Below are positions 7,992 through 14,498 of a stretch of DNA of 14,498 nt, piece after piece. Source of the stretch: Chloroflexota bacterium (GTDB lineage: Bacteria > Chloroflexota > Anaerolineae > Caldilineales > Caldilineaceae). Each line of letters begins with the position of its first letter. The first letter of the stretch is position 1. The stretch lies in assembly GCA_003577005.1 (NCBI GenBank), contig QEUW01000235.1:1-14498 (forward strand). Reading direction: 5' to 3'. The notes under the pieces were generated by a model. It was not told the origin of the DNA and made no database searches. It was given only the letters and a program-made list of their open reading frames with translations. A program made the position numbers and the translations under genes.

Positions 7992-8040
7992 AATGCAGAA
8001 TGCGGAATCGACCACGCACCGCGCATCACGCATCACGCAC
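7992..8040. repeat. Heptanucleotide array at the 3' end of the PHP gene
   Basis: The + strand divides into seven 7-mers in register: AATGCAG, AATGCGG, AATCGAC, CACGCAC, CGCGCAT, CACGCAT, CACGCAC. The units nearest 8040 overlap the last codons of the PHP gene (VRDA and its TGA at 8026-8028). The style resembles the short tandem heptamer repeats (STRR) known from cyanobacteria. A related 28-bp array lies at 11065-11092. Confidence 0.5.
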
Positions 8041-9150
8041 ATAAATCGGGTTACTAAAAATCCAGCCGCGCAGCCGCCCCCAGCGAGTGCGCCAGAGTTC
8101 GGCGCGGTAAACACCAGGTGTGCTGACAAAATATTCGAGGCGCCGGCCCCAGCGGCGCGTGACCACATGGCCGTTGCGCAACAGCCGGATTTCGGCGACA
8201 GCCGGCGCATCGACACGCAGGTAGATTTCACAGCCCCACTGTGGTAGAGCCATCCCATCGCCCATGATGGCATGGGGGGACTCTGCCGCTGGTGGGGTTA
8301 CGCCGGCAGGTGTCTGCCAGGCGGCAAAACGAAAGCCGCGCGTGGCGCCGGCCAGATCATAGCCGACCCAACAGTGGCCGCGCCGGAGTGCGTCCAAAAC
8401 CAGTTCGCGGTCGTGGCGCAGGTGCTCGGGGTCGGACCGTCCGTTGGGCGGCGCCCCCAACAGGCGGCGAGGCGTCAGGATATGGGTGTTGAGCGCCTGG
8501 GCGCAGTGGCGATAGGGCAAAAAGACCCGGCGCAACGGTCCCATGCCAATCGTCCAGCCATGGACATCGGTGCCGCCGATAGCGACAACCTGGCGCTGCT
8601 GGGTAAGCTCGTCCCATTTGCGCACCATCTTGGACAGTGGGGCGCGCAAGAACCAATGCGGCATAATGCCCATGACCAATGTACGAAACCGCGAGGTCGT
8701 AAAGCCACGGAACGAGGACATGTAATTCCACAGTTCGACGCCAGTGTAGCCGCCCACCTCCCAGCTTTCCCAAGCCCAATGGTCGGGCGCCAGCGGCGTC
8801 ACCTCCTCGTAGGGGTGGGCCAGAAACGAAAGACCCTGTTGAGCGTTGACTGCATCGATCAACTGTTGCGGGTCGCGGGCCTGGCCGGTCACATCGCTGG
8901 TAACGCCCAGGCAGAGCAGGTGATTGCGCTGGGGCACACGGTCATCGTCATGCACCTCCTGTCCCACCAGGGTGAGCAGACCGCGACGGTAGCCCTCTTC
9001 GCGCTCGCGCACCAAGACGTTGTGGTCGGTAACATAGACAAAATCGTCCCCAGCCCACAAAGCGGCTTCGACCACATCGTCAAAGGTGCCCACCCCATCA
9101 GAATAGGTGGTGTGAATATGGATATTGCCGGTGTATTCGAACCAGGTCAA
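8026..9150 (-). CDS. PHP-domain metal-dependent phosphoesterase-like protein
   Basis: The protein has 374 residues. The N-terminal two thirds is a PHP-type metallohydrolase (trinuclear metal site). The visible ligand candidates are His11 and His13 (IHIHTTYSDG) with Asp18, Asp42-His43 (VTDHN), Glu65 and His67 (GQEVH), His112 (LAHPYE), and Asp195/His197 (GTDVHG). Almost the whole ligand set is present, so it is probably active, likely on a phosphoester. The substrate is unknown. Residues about 290-374 form a beta-rich C-terminal extension (EIRLLRNGHVV, PGVYRAELW) found in similar stand-alone PHP proteins. The start is TTG 9150, chosen for GAGG with a 5-nt spacing; no ATG fits upstream. The ribosome site overlaps the trmI stop (9159-9161), with an 8-nt gap, so translation is probably coupled to trmI. 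Confidence 0.87.
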   Translation of the reverse strand: MTWFEYTGNIHIHTTYSDGVGTFDDVVEAALWAGDDFVYVTDHNVLVREREEGYRRGLLTLVGQEVHDDDRVPQRNHLLCLGVTSDVTGQARDPQQLIDAVNAQQGLSFLAHPYEEVTPLAPDHWAWESWEVGGYTGVELWNYMSSFRGFTTSRFRTLVMGIMPHWFLRAPLSKMVRKWDELTQQRQVVAIGGTDVHGWTIGMGPLRRVFLPYRHCAQALNTHILTPRRLLGAPPNGRSDPEHLRHDRELVLDALRRGHCWVGYDLAGATRGFRFAAWQTPAGVTPPAAESPHAIMGDGMALPQWGCEIYLRVDAPAVAEIRLLRNGHVVTRRWGRRLEYFVSTPGVYRAELWRTRWGRLRGWIFSNPIYVRDA

Positions 9151-9158
9151 CGTATCCT

Positions 9159-10148
9159 CTATCCTGGCAATGGCAGTTCCGGATATTTTTTACCCCCCTG
9201 CGCCCGGTCGCTTGCACGGCGCGCTTCCTCGGCGGTTATCTCACTCTGGGTCTGGACACGAGCGCGATAACGCTGGCGTTCCTTGGCCTGCCAGCGGCTG
9301 GTGTCCAGCGTCGAGTCGCAGGCGCGGGCAAAGAGCAGAAAACCGGTATGGGCGTTCATCATATCATCGGGGCGCAGACGGTCGGGAACTGGTTTGTAGG
9401 TGCGGAGGAGCAACTCCTCAACCGCGATATCGACAAAGCCGCGCGTATCGAGCGCAGCCAGCAACTCGCAGACCTGGTTGGTGGTGGGCAACAAAGCCGC
9501 AAAGAAACCGGCCGGTCGCAGCGCCGCCAGCACATGGTCCAGATAGGCCCACGGCGTGCGGACATCGAGGAAGAGGGCATCGACCCCTGTCTGCTGGAAG
9601 CCCTCCTTGATATCGCCATGCAGCAGTTGCACATAGGGCAGCAGGCCGACCGACTCGAGATTCTTGTAGGCCAGGCGATGCGTCTCCAGCCGTGTCTCAT
9701 AGCTGTAGACGACACCGGAGGGCGCCACCGCCCAGGCCAGCGCAGTGGTCAAACCGCCGCTGCCGGTCCCCGCCTCGATGACACGGCAGCCGGCGCGCAG
9801 ATTGAGCCGGTGGACAATATACGCCGCGTCTTTGGGATAGATGATCTGCGTGCCGCGACGTAAATGGCGGATCAAATCATCGAGCGAGGGTTCGAGCAGA
9901 AGCGCCTCGTGTCCTAGCGAACTTTGCACCGCCCCACCCCAACGCTGGCCAACTAGCCCCTCATAGCCAAAGATACCCAGGTGGGTGTGCAATTCCCGCC
10001 CTGGCTGCAAGAGGACCACATAACGTTTCAGATCGGTGGTCAACAACAGCGCCAGATCGCCGGGCGCCGCCTGTTCACTCTTGCTGCGGAACCAGACCGA
10101 TGCTGGTTTTTCCGGCAGTTCATGTCCGTCTTTCGTCGTTTGCTCCAA
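9159..10148 (-). CDS. trmI: tRNA (adenine(58)-N1)-methyltransferase TrmI
   Basis: The protein has 329 residues and is a class I SAM-dependent enzyme that methylates N1 of A58 in the tRNA T-loop, as a homotetramer in bacteria. The N-terminal small domain (about 28-100) has the GELHTH-like RELHTHLGIFGYEGLVG. QIIYPKDAAYIV (101-112) is the family signature before the Rossmann fold. Motif I is VIEAGTGSGGLT (123-134), with the acidic ribose-binding residue in YSYETR (Glu151) and Asp179 in HGDI. The motif usually written LDxPxPW is LDVRTPW here (194-200). A C-terminal tail of about 45 charged residues is extra. The start is TTG 10148, with AAGG about 8 nt upstream; no in-frame ATG is available. It is followed 8 nt later by the PHP gene. 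Confidence 0.92.
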   Translation of the reverse strand: MEQTTKDGHELPEKPASVWFRSKSEQAAPGDLALLLTTDLKRYVVLLQPGRELHTHLGIFGYEGLVGQRWGGAVQSSLGHEALLLEPSLDDLIRHLRRGTQIIYPKDAAYIVHRLNLRAGCRVIEAGTGSGGLTTALAWAVAPSGVVYSYETRLETHRLAYKNLESVGLLPYVQLLHGDIKEGFQQTGVDALFLDVRTPWAYLDHVLAALRPAGFFAALLPTTNQVCELLAALDTRGFVDIAVEELLLRTYKPVPDRLRPDDMMNAHTGFLLFARACDSTLDTSRWQAKERQRYRARVQTQSEITAEEARRASDRAQGGKKYPELPLPG

Positions 10149-10171
10149 GAATCACCTTCATTTCCCCGGTG

Positions 10172-10190
10172 GGCAAGCTGAGCTCTTGCC
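10172..10190. repeat. Small hairpin in the trmI leader
   Basis: GGCAAG (10172-10177) and CTTGCC (10185-10190) form a 6-bp stem with a 7-nt loop, flanked by GGG and GCCC. It has no T-run on either strand, so it is not a typical intrinsic terminator. It lies about 25 nt upstream of the trmI start. Confidence 0.4.
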
Positions 10191-10214
10191 GCCCGATGCG
10201 TTGCTCTTGAAAGA

Positions 10215-10277
10215 TGCGATGCACCACCCTTCTCAACCGACAACAAGGTGCATCGCACCCTGCGTGTGCAATGCACC
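10215..10277. repeat. Palindromic repeat between scpA and trmI, related to the core of the 5469-5603 element
   Basis: TGCGATGCACC (10215-10225) is inverted as GGTGCATCGCA (10247-10257). The second copy also starts a hairpin, GGTGCATCGCAC with GTGCAATGCACC (10247-10277), 11 of 12 pairs. Read on the minus strand, the order of hairpin, pyrimidine/purine spacer and outer arm matches 5497-5580 read on the + strand. No terminal CTGTTTGAAAAG repeats are present, so this is the core only. It begins 5 nt past the scpA stop. Confidence 0.6.
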
Positions 10278-10281
10278 GGCG

Positions 10282-11076
10282 TTACGCTTCTTCCCTCGAA
10301 TAGAGGTTGATTTCGCCGAAGAGCTCTTCTTGTACGGCGATGACCTCCTCCTGCTTGATCAGCTCGAGCACTGCAAGAAAGGTGACGATCACCTCGAGTC
10401 GCGTTGCCTGATGGTTGAGCAATTCACCAAAGGCGAGGCGCCCCGTACGCAGCAAGCTGCGCACTGCCTCGATCTGCTCGGCCACGGTGACGGCATAGGT
10501 CTTGACGCGCGGGAGGGGCGGGTCGCCAGACAGCCGTTCCAGCGCGCGTCGCAGGAGGGCGTGGAGTTTCTGCACATCCACATTGCTCAGGTCGAGGTGG
10601 CGCTCCATCTGCGGTGGCAGGGCTGGCCGTATGTACGAACGCAAGCCCAGTTCCTGGCGCTCCTGCAGGCTGGCTGCCACCTCTTTGAAGCGGCGATATT
10701 CCAACAACTGCTGGATCAACGCATCACTGGCGTCTTCTTCCTCCCCTTCCCCGGCCGGTCGGGGCTTGGGCAGCAGCGTAAGCGACTTGATATAGAGCAG
10801 CCGCGTCGCCACCACCAGAAAATCGGCCAGTGCGCCCGGCTCGCGCTCCTCCATCTGTTCGATGGTGCGCAGGTATTGATCGGTCACGGCCACCAGGCTG
10901 ATCTCATTGACATCCAGTTCTTCTTTTTCGATCAGGTGCAGCAGCAGGTCCAGCGGTCCCCGAAAGGCCGGTAGCTCCACCGCATAGGCGCCCCCCAACG
11001 CTCGACTGGAGCTAAAACCTGTCTCTCTCAAACCAGCGTCGTGACTCAACTGAGCCGCCCCTGCACCATTCCCCAT
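10282..11076 (-). CDS. scpA: Segregation and condensation protein A (ScpA kleisin)
   Basis: ScpA bridges the heads of SMC dimers and recruits ScpB to form the bacterial condensin. The 264-residue frame has the N-terminal SMC-neck-binding helices with FRGPLDLLLHLIEKEELDV (about 38-56) and ISLVAVTDQYL. Next come FLVVATRLLYIKSLTLLP (about 86-103), an acidic linker (EGEEEDASD) and a C-terminal winged helix (about 210-264, VTFLAVLELIKQEEV). The ATG at 11076 has GGAG 6 nt upstream, but both sit inside a heptamer array. The first ~30 residues (Gly/Ala/Ser-rich) are not ScpA-like, so TTG at 11031 or 10998 could be the real start. scpB is not in view. A hairpin repeat follows the stop. Confidence 0.93.
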   Translation of the reverse strand: MGNGAGAAQLSHDAGLRETGFSSSRALGGAYAVELPAFRGPLDLLLHLIEKEELDVNEISLVAVTDQYLRTIEQMEEREPGALADFLVVATRLLYIKSLTLLPKPRPAGEGEEEDASDALIQQLLEYRRFKEVAASLQERQELGLRSYIRPALPPQMERHLDLSNVDVQKLHALLRRALERLSGDPPLPRVKTYAVTVAEQIEAVRSLLRTGRLAFGELLNHQATRLEVIVTFLAVLELIKQEEVIAVQEELFGEINLYSREEA

Positions 11077-11092
11077 TCCGCACTCCGCATTC
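11065..11092. repeat. Heptanucleotide array spanning the amidase/scpA joint
   Basis: On the minus strand four 7-mers run in register: GAATGCG, GAGTGCG, GAATGGG, GAATGGT. They fill the 17-nt gap between the amidase stop (11094) and the scpA ATG (11076) and continue into the first scpA codons. The array supplies three ATG triplets and the GGAG read as a ribosome site. Confidence 0.55.
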
Positions 11093-11093
11093 G

Positions 11094-14000
11094 TCAGAAA
11101 TCGACATCGAAGTTCATAAACCGCCTGCCCTGGCGCACAAGCTCTGCCAGTAGGCGGCCCGTCTCATCCTCGTTGCGACCAGCGATCCGCTCGACATGGC
11201 AGCCGTGTGTGCGCAAAAACTTTTCATCATCAGCGCTGATGCCGGCCTCGCCGCCGATGATGGTGACATATTCGGCGTACCGGGCATCTTCCACTGAAAA
11301 GCCGACGCTAGGGCGAAAACGAGCGATATAGCCGATGGCGTTGACCAGGTCTTGCCGGGCCACCGGGCCAGGAAAATCGCGCTGCCAGAGGAGCAGGTAA
11401 TGGCGGATGCTCTTGACGCCGATGCCATTCTGAATCTGCTCGATGCGCTCGAAGAGCAGGTCGCGCCAGCGATTGCCGCCTGTCCACTCGCTGCCGGGGC
11501 AGACGGTGCTGTTTTCAGGAAACTCACGGTGCCCCCAGACGCGCGCCAGCGGGATCTGCAACTCCTGCATGAGCCAGGCCACCAGGTGGGCGCCCGACCG
11601 CAACTGCGCCGTAGTGGGGATCTTGCCGTTCATAAAGCTGCCAGAGAAGACCACGCCTACCGAATAGCCGTTGTGGCGGTAGACGTGATAGCTCGCCGTC
11701 TCTAGCTGGTTGGTCTGCTCGATGTTGCCGTCGGCATGGATAAAATAGTGGTAGCCGATGCCGGGCCAGGCCTCCTTGCCGCGGCCGGGGTCGGGCGCAA
11801 TGTGCAGTTCGGCGATCCGTTCGGGGCCAAGCGTGGGCGGCGTTGCCGTGTGGTGGATGGCAACGTGCGTGATCTGGTTGAGCGAACGGCGTTCGTAGCG
11901 CAGCGTCGGGTGGCGCGGCAATTGGTCGGCGATATTGCGCAATGACGGCGGCGGGATGACAAAGCCGCGCGCCAACTGGGTTTTCTCGGCCAGTTCCAGC
12001 TTGAGCCGGTGGTTTTCTTCTTCGAGCTTGGCCTTTTGTTGTTGCTGCACCAGGCTCAACTGTTGGGCGGCCTCAAGTTGTTCGTCGAGTTCGGCGATGC
12101 GCTGGCGCAGCCGCCGCTCCTCTTCGGTCGGGTCTACCAGGCCGCCGGCCCGGCGCACTGCGGCCAGCAGATCTTCCTTCCAGCGCTTCCCGCTCATCCA
12201 CTGTTCGCCGGGCGAGGTATGGTCGATAAACTCGCGGATACCGCGCACCTGCTCCAGCGTTACAGCGGGGAAACGTTCCATCAGCCAGGCGATGAGCTGG
12301 CCGCCGGCGTAGATCTGCTCCTCCCTGGGAACGCTACGGTTGAATTCACCGGCAAAAGCAATGTTGATGGCCTGGCTCAGATAGACCTGATCCGTCTCCA
12401 CTACTTCGGTGAGCGGTTGGGTCTGGTAAATCGCCCCCTGCTCATCGATACAGAAATCGTAGAGCAGACCAGGCCAATCGACAATATGCGCCCGTGCAAT
12501 CTCCTGCCAGGAGACGGTTGGGGGAACGCCGGTGTGGTTGATAACTATGTACTGCACATCCTCGGCGCGGCGCTCGACGTAACGGTGGGGGTCGCGCGGC
12601 AGTTTGTCGATAAGGTTCTGGATGCGCAACCGGTGGCCCGAAGTTTCAGGCTGTATCTCCAGTTCTCGGCGCAGATTGGCGGTTTCGATCTGCAACCGTT
12701 CGTTGAAGATGCGCAGCCGTTCGCGCTCCTCCTCGGCGCGCGCCAACTCTTTGCGCAGGGCATCACGCTCCGCGCGCAGTTCGGTTACGCTTGTGAGCAA
12801 TGCCTCGTCCGGTTGCGGCTCTTCCATCGTGCTGTTGAGCGCCGCCAGATGGAGTTGCACCTGGCGTACGATGGCCGGTTTCCAGCCGCCGGTGCGGTAA
12901 AAGGTGGCGCCGGGGTTGTCGCCGCGTTTGGTCAACTCACCCAGCCCGACGATGGCATCCGGGGCCAGACCGAGGTTCTGCGCCAGCCAGGCGCAGAGGC
13001 GGCCTGTCGCCTCCAGTTGCGCCAGCGGCGGCGGCTCGACGCTAAAGTTGCCTGCCAGCGCGATGTTGACGCCCTGCTCGGACCAGACCTGGTCGGGCTG
13101 CGCCACATTTTCCAGTTCGCTCACGCGGTAGACCTGGCCGGCCGGGTCCACATAAAAATCGTAGACGATGCCGGGGTAGCCGTGGGCGACGTGCGACTGG
13201 GCGATCCGCTCCAGGCTGAGCCAGGGATGTGCGCCTGTGTGGCTGATGACGACGTGACGGATCTGGTTGAGGCTGCGGCGGGCATAGGCAGTTCCACTGC
13301 GCGGCAACCGCGTGGTCACATCGATAAAAAGCGGCACAGGCAGGTCACGGGCGACGACCTCGCCACTGGGGCCGGGCGGGCGCTCCGGTGCCTCGACCGT
13401 CAGCCAACGAGTGAGCACGGGCGACTTTTGTTCTTTGAACCAGCCAACCCCCTCGTGCGCCAGATCGAGTTCGAGCGTGTAGTTGCCCGGCTCCTCGGGC
13501 AGCGCAATGCGCGCCGTCAGCGTGACTGTTGCGCCGGGCGGCACATCTTCGGGCAGATCGGTGCGCAGGTCGCGGGCGGGCGCAAGTGACAGGCGACGTC
13601 GCCCACGGTAGTAGTGATAGCCCAGGCGAAAGGGATTGCCGCCACCCCAGGTCCAGGTGAGGGTCCCGGTATTGCGCAGCGTCAGGGTCGCAGTGATGAT
13701 CTCGCCGGTCACCAGCCGTGACGGGAAGTGGTCATCCAGCCATTCAACCTGGTAGGGCGGCTGCGGTTGAGCCTCTGCCCGGCCCGCGGCCCGCATTTTT
13801 TTGTTTTGCCGGGCCACTGCAACCGCAGGTGTATTTAATGTTTGCCGCTCCTCTTGAGCCACCGGTGGTGAAAGGGTAACCGCCTGCCCCGTACGCTCTT
13901 CCACTCGCTGTGGTGAAGTCACAGCCACTGGGATGGCATTGCTCCAGCGGTAATCGTTTTGCAGAGCAAAATGAAAGTCTTCGATCACGCCGCTTTTGCC

Positions 14001-14498
14001 GTCGATATACCATCTATCCAGTCGGGGCCAGCGGTAGAGCGCCAGCGCACGGATCCGCTGGTTGTTCGGTTGCTGGTTCCAGGCGTGGATCTCGGCGTAG
14101 GCGCGGCGCACCCACCCGCTGTTTTGATCGAGCCAGGGCGTCACCTGGTCGGTCTCGGTGATGTAAGCCGGCAAGTGGCGCATATTGGCCGGCACCGCCT
14201 GGAGAAAATCCCGATAGGCGCGGAAGTGGCGATGGTAATTCTGGAAGGGCGGGTCGAGCTTTTCATCGGAGCTAATCAGCGCCGGGTCCGGCCCGTGCGT
14301 ATAGGTGTGGAGCGCAAAACCGTCGCATTCCAGCGGCCCCAGTTCGGCGAGGATGTCGCGAAAATAGAGCGCCCAGTCGCCGTTGGCGTTGCCCGTGTAC
14401 ATCGTCTGTGTGTTCCACGGCGCCACGGCGCCCACCAGGACCTGGTCATCCTCGTGGCCGGGCAGACGGTGGATCGCCTCACGGCAGAGGCGGTAACA
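11094..14498 (-). CDS. Large surface protein: glycosidase-like N-terminus, Ig-like domain, three PGRP/amidase_2 modules, CWB2-like C-terminus (5' partial)
   Basis: The frame is open to the right edge; GTG 14435 (residue 1 here) is internal, with 21 more codons in view. Residues up to about 170 look like the end of a glycosidase-type TIM barrel (LHTYTHG, AYITETDQ with a likely catalytic Glu94, LALYRW). A Pro/Gln-rich linker follows. Residues about 228-347 form an Ig-like domain of the NBR1 type (LTLRNTGTLTW, PGNYTLELDL). Three amidase_2/PGRP modules sit at about 392-515, 627-745 and 856-985, each preceded by an LPR...RR lead-in. They are separated by charged coiled coils (about 545-593 and 770-820). 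Module 3 keeps HHTA (861-864), Tyr895, His969 and Cys979, the zinc and catalytic set. Modules 1 and 2 do not (Leu498/Asn507 and Ile733/Ser741). Residues about 1055-1105 (YVTIIGG, CHVERIAG) resemble one CWB2 cell-wall-binding repeat. It probably acts on, or holds on to, the cell wall. No signal peptide is in view. Confidence 0.88.
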   Translation of the reverse strand, partial: CYRLCREAIHRLPGHEDDQVLVGAVAPWNTQTMYTGNANGDWALYFRDILAELGPLECDGFALHTYTHGPDPALISSDEKLDPPFQNYHRHFRAYRDFLQAVPANMRHLPAYITETDQVTPWLDQNSGWVRRAYAEIHAWNQQPNNQRIRALALYRWPRLDRWYIDGKSGVIEDFHFALQNDYRWSNAIPVAVTSPQRVEERTGQAVTLSPPVAQEERQTLNTPAVAVARQNKKMRAAGRAEAQPQPPYQVEWLDDHFPSRLVTGEIITATLTLRNTGTLTWTWGGGNPFRLGYHYYRGRRRLSLAPARDLRTDLPEDVPPGATVTLTARIALPEEPGNYTLELDLAHEGVGWFKEQKSPVLTRWLTVEAPERPPGPSGEVVARDLPVPLFIDVTTRLPRSGTAYARRSLNQIRHVVISHTGAHPWLSLERIAQSHVAHGYPGIVYDFYVDPAGQVYRVSELENVAQPDQVWSEQGVNIALAGNFSVEPPPLAQLEATGRLCAWLAQNLGLAPDAIVGLGELTKRGDNPGATFYRTGGWKPAIVRQVQLHLAALNSTMEEPQPDEALLTSVTELRAERDALRKELARAEEERERLRIFNERLQIETANLRRELEIQPETSGHRLRIQNLIDKLPRDPHRYVERRAEDVQYIVINHTGVPPTVSWQEIARAHIVDWPGLLYDFCIDEQGAIYQTQPLTEVVETDQVYLSQAINIAFAGEFNRSVPREEQIYAGGQLIAWLMERFPAVTLEQVRGIREFIDHTSPGEQWMSGKRWKEDLLAAVRRAGGLVDPTEEERRLRQRIAELDEQLEAAQQLSLVQQQQKAKLEEENHRLKLELAEKTQLARGFVIPPPSLRNIADQLPRHPTLRYERRSLNQITHVAIHHTATPPTLGPERIAELHIAPDPGRGKEAWPGIGYHYFIHADGNIEQTNQLETASYHVYRHNGYSVGVVFSGSFMNGKIPTTAQLRSGAHLVAWLMQELQIPLARVWGHREFPENSTVCPGSEWTGGNRWRDLLFERIEQIQNGIGVKSIRHYLLLWQRDFPGPVARQDLVNAIGYIARFRPSVGFSVEDARYAEYVTIIGGEAGISADDEKFLRTHGCHVERIAGRNEDETGRLLAELVRQGRRFMNFDVDF

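Noticed and set aside
8272..9270. 332-codon + strand frame
   Set aside because: It is the antisense of the PHP gene, whose metal-ligand motifs are complete on the minus strand.
11065..11092. Short tandem repeats considered as a CRISPR array
   Set aside because: The units are 7 bp without spacers, and no cas gene is present; the same holds for 7992-8040.
12009..13589. 526-codon + strand open frame
   Set aside because: It is the antisense of the PGRP/amidase modules. The minus strand shows three homologous modules and coiled coils, while the + frame has no motif or ribosome site.

Overview
The window looks like a chromosomal contig of a GC-rich bacterium, most likely a member of the Chloroflexota (Anaerolineae or Caldilineae-like). 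This is inferred from protein style, not from a marker gene. The clues are a secreted protein with a Thr/Pro-rich linker, a multi-module PGRP/amidase with an NBR1-type Ig-like domain, a one-chain ADP-forming acyl-CoA synthetase with a GNAT tail, a large YD-repeat protein, and heptanucleotide arrays between genes. No rRNA, tRNA, CRISPR array or transposase gene was seen.

Left part (1-5000). A YD-repeat (RHS) protein gene enters from the left edge on the + strand. Near base 2287 it stops resembling an RHS protein, just before the end of the RHS core. The opposite-strand gene, an ADP-forming acyl-CoA ligase with a GNAT acetyltransferase domain (start 4936), loses its own sequence at the same point. 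Both frames run on into the antisense of the other gene. This is a rearrangement breakpoint or an assembly chimera.

Middle (5000-8025). After a poor stretch come a decayed 3' end of a class C beta-lactamase-like serine hydrolase gene and a MITE-like element. Two cold-shock protein genes (minus strand) follow. Each has a long structured leader and an intrinsic terminator, and they flank a gene for a secreted Thr/Pro-linker protein. The two leaders share helices in pseudoknot order plus a helix that closes on the start codon. This is the most interesting regulatory signal in the window.

Right part (8026-14498). There is a minus-strand run in the transcription order PGRP/amidase-like surface protein (5' end beyond the window), scpA (condensin kleisin), trmI (tRNA m1A58 methyltransferase) and a PHP-domain metallohydrolase. 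trmI and the PHP gene are 8 nt apart with the PHP ribosome site overlapping the trmI stop, so they are probably translationally coupled. Heptamer arrays sit at the amidase/scpA joint and at the PHP 3' end. A hairpin repeat related to the core of the MITE-like element sits between scpA and trmI.
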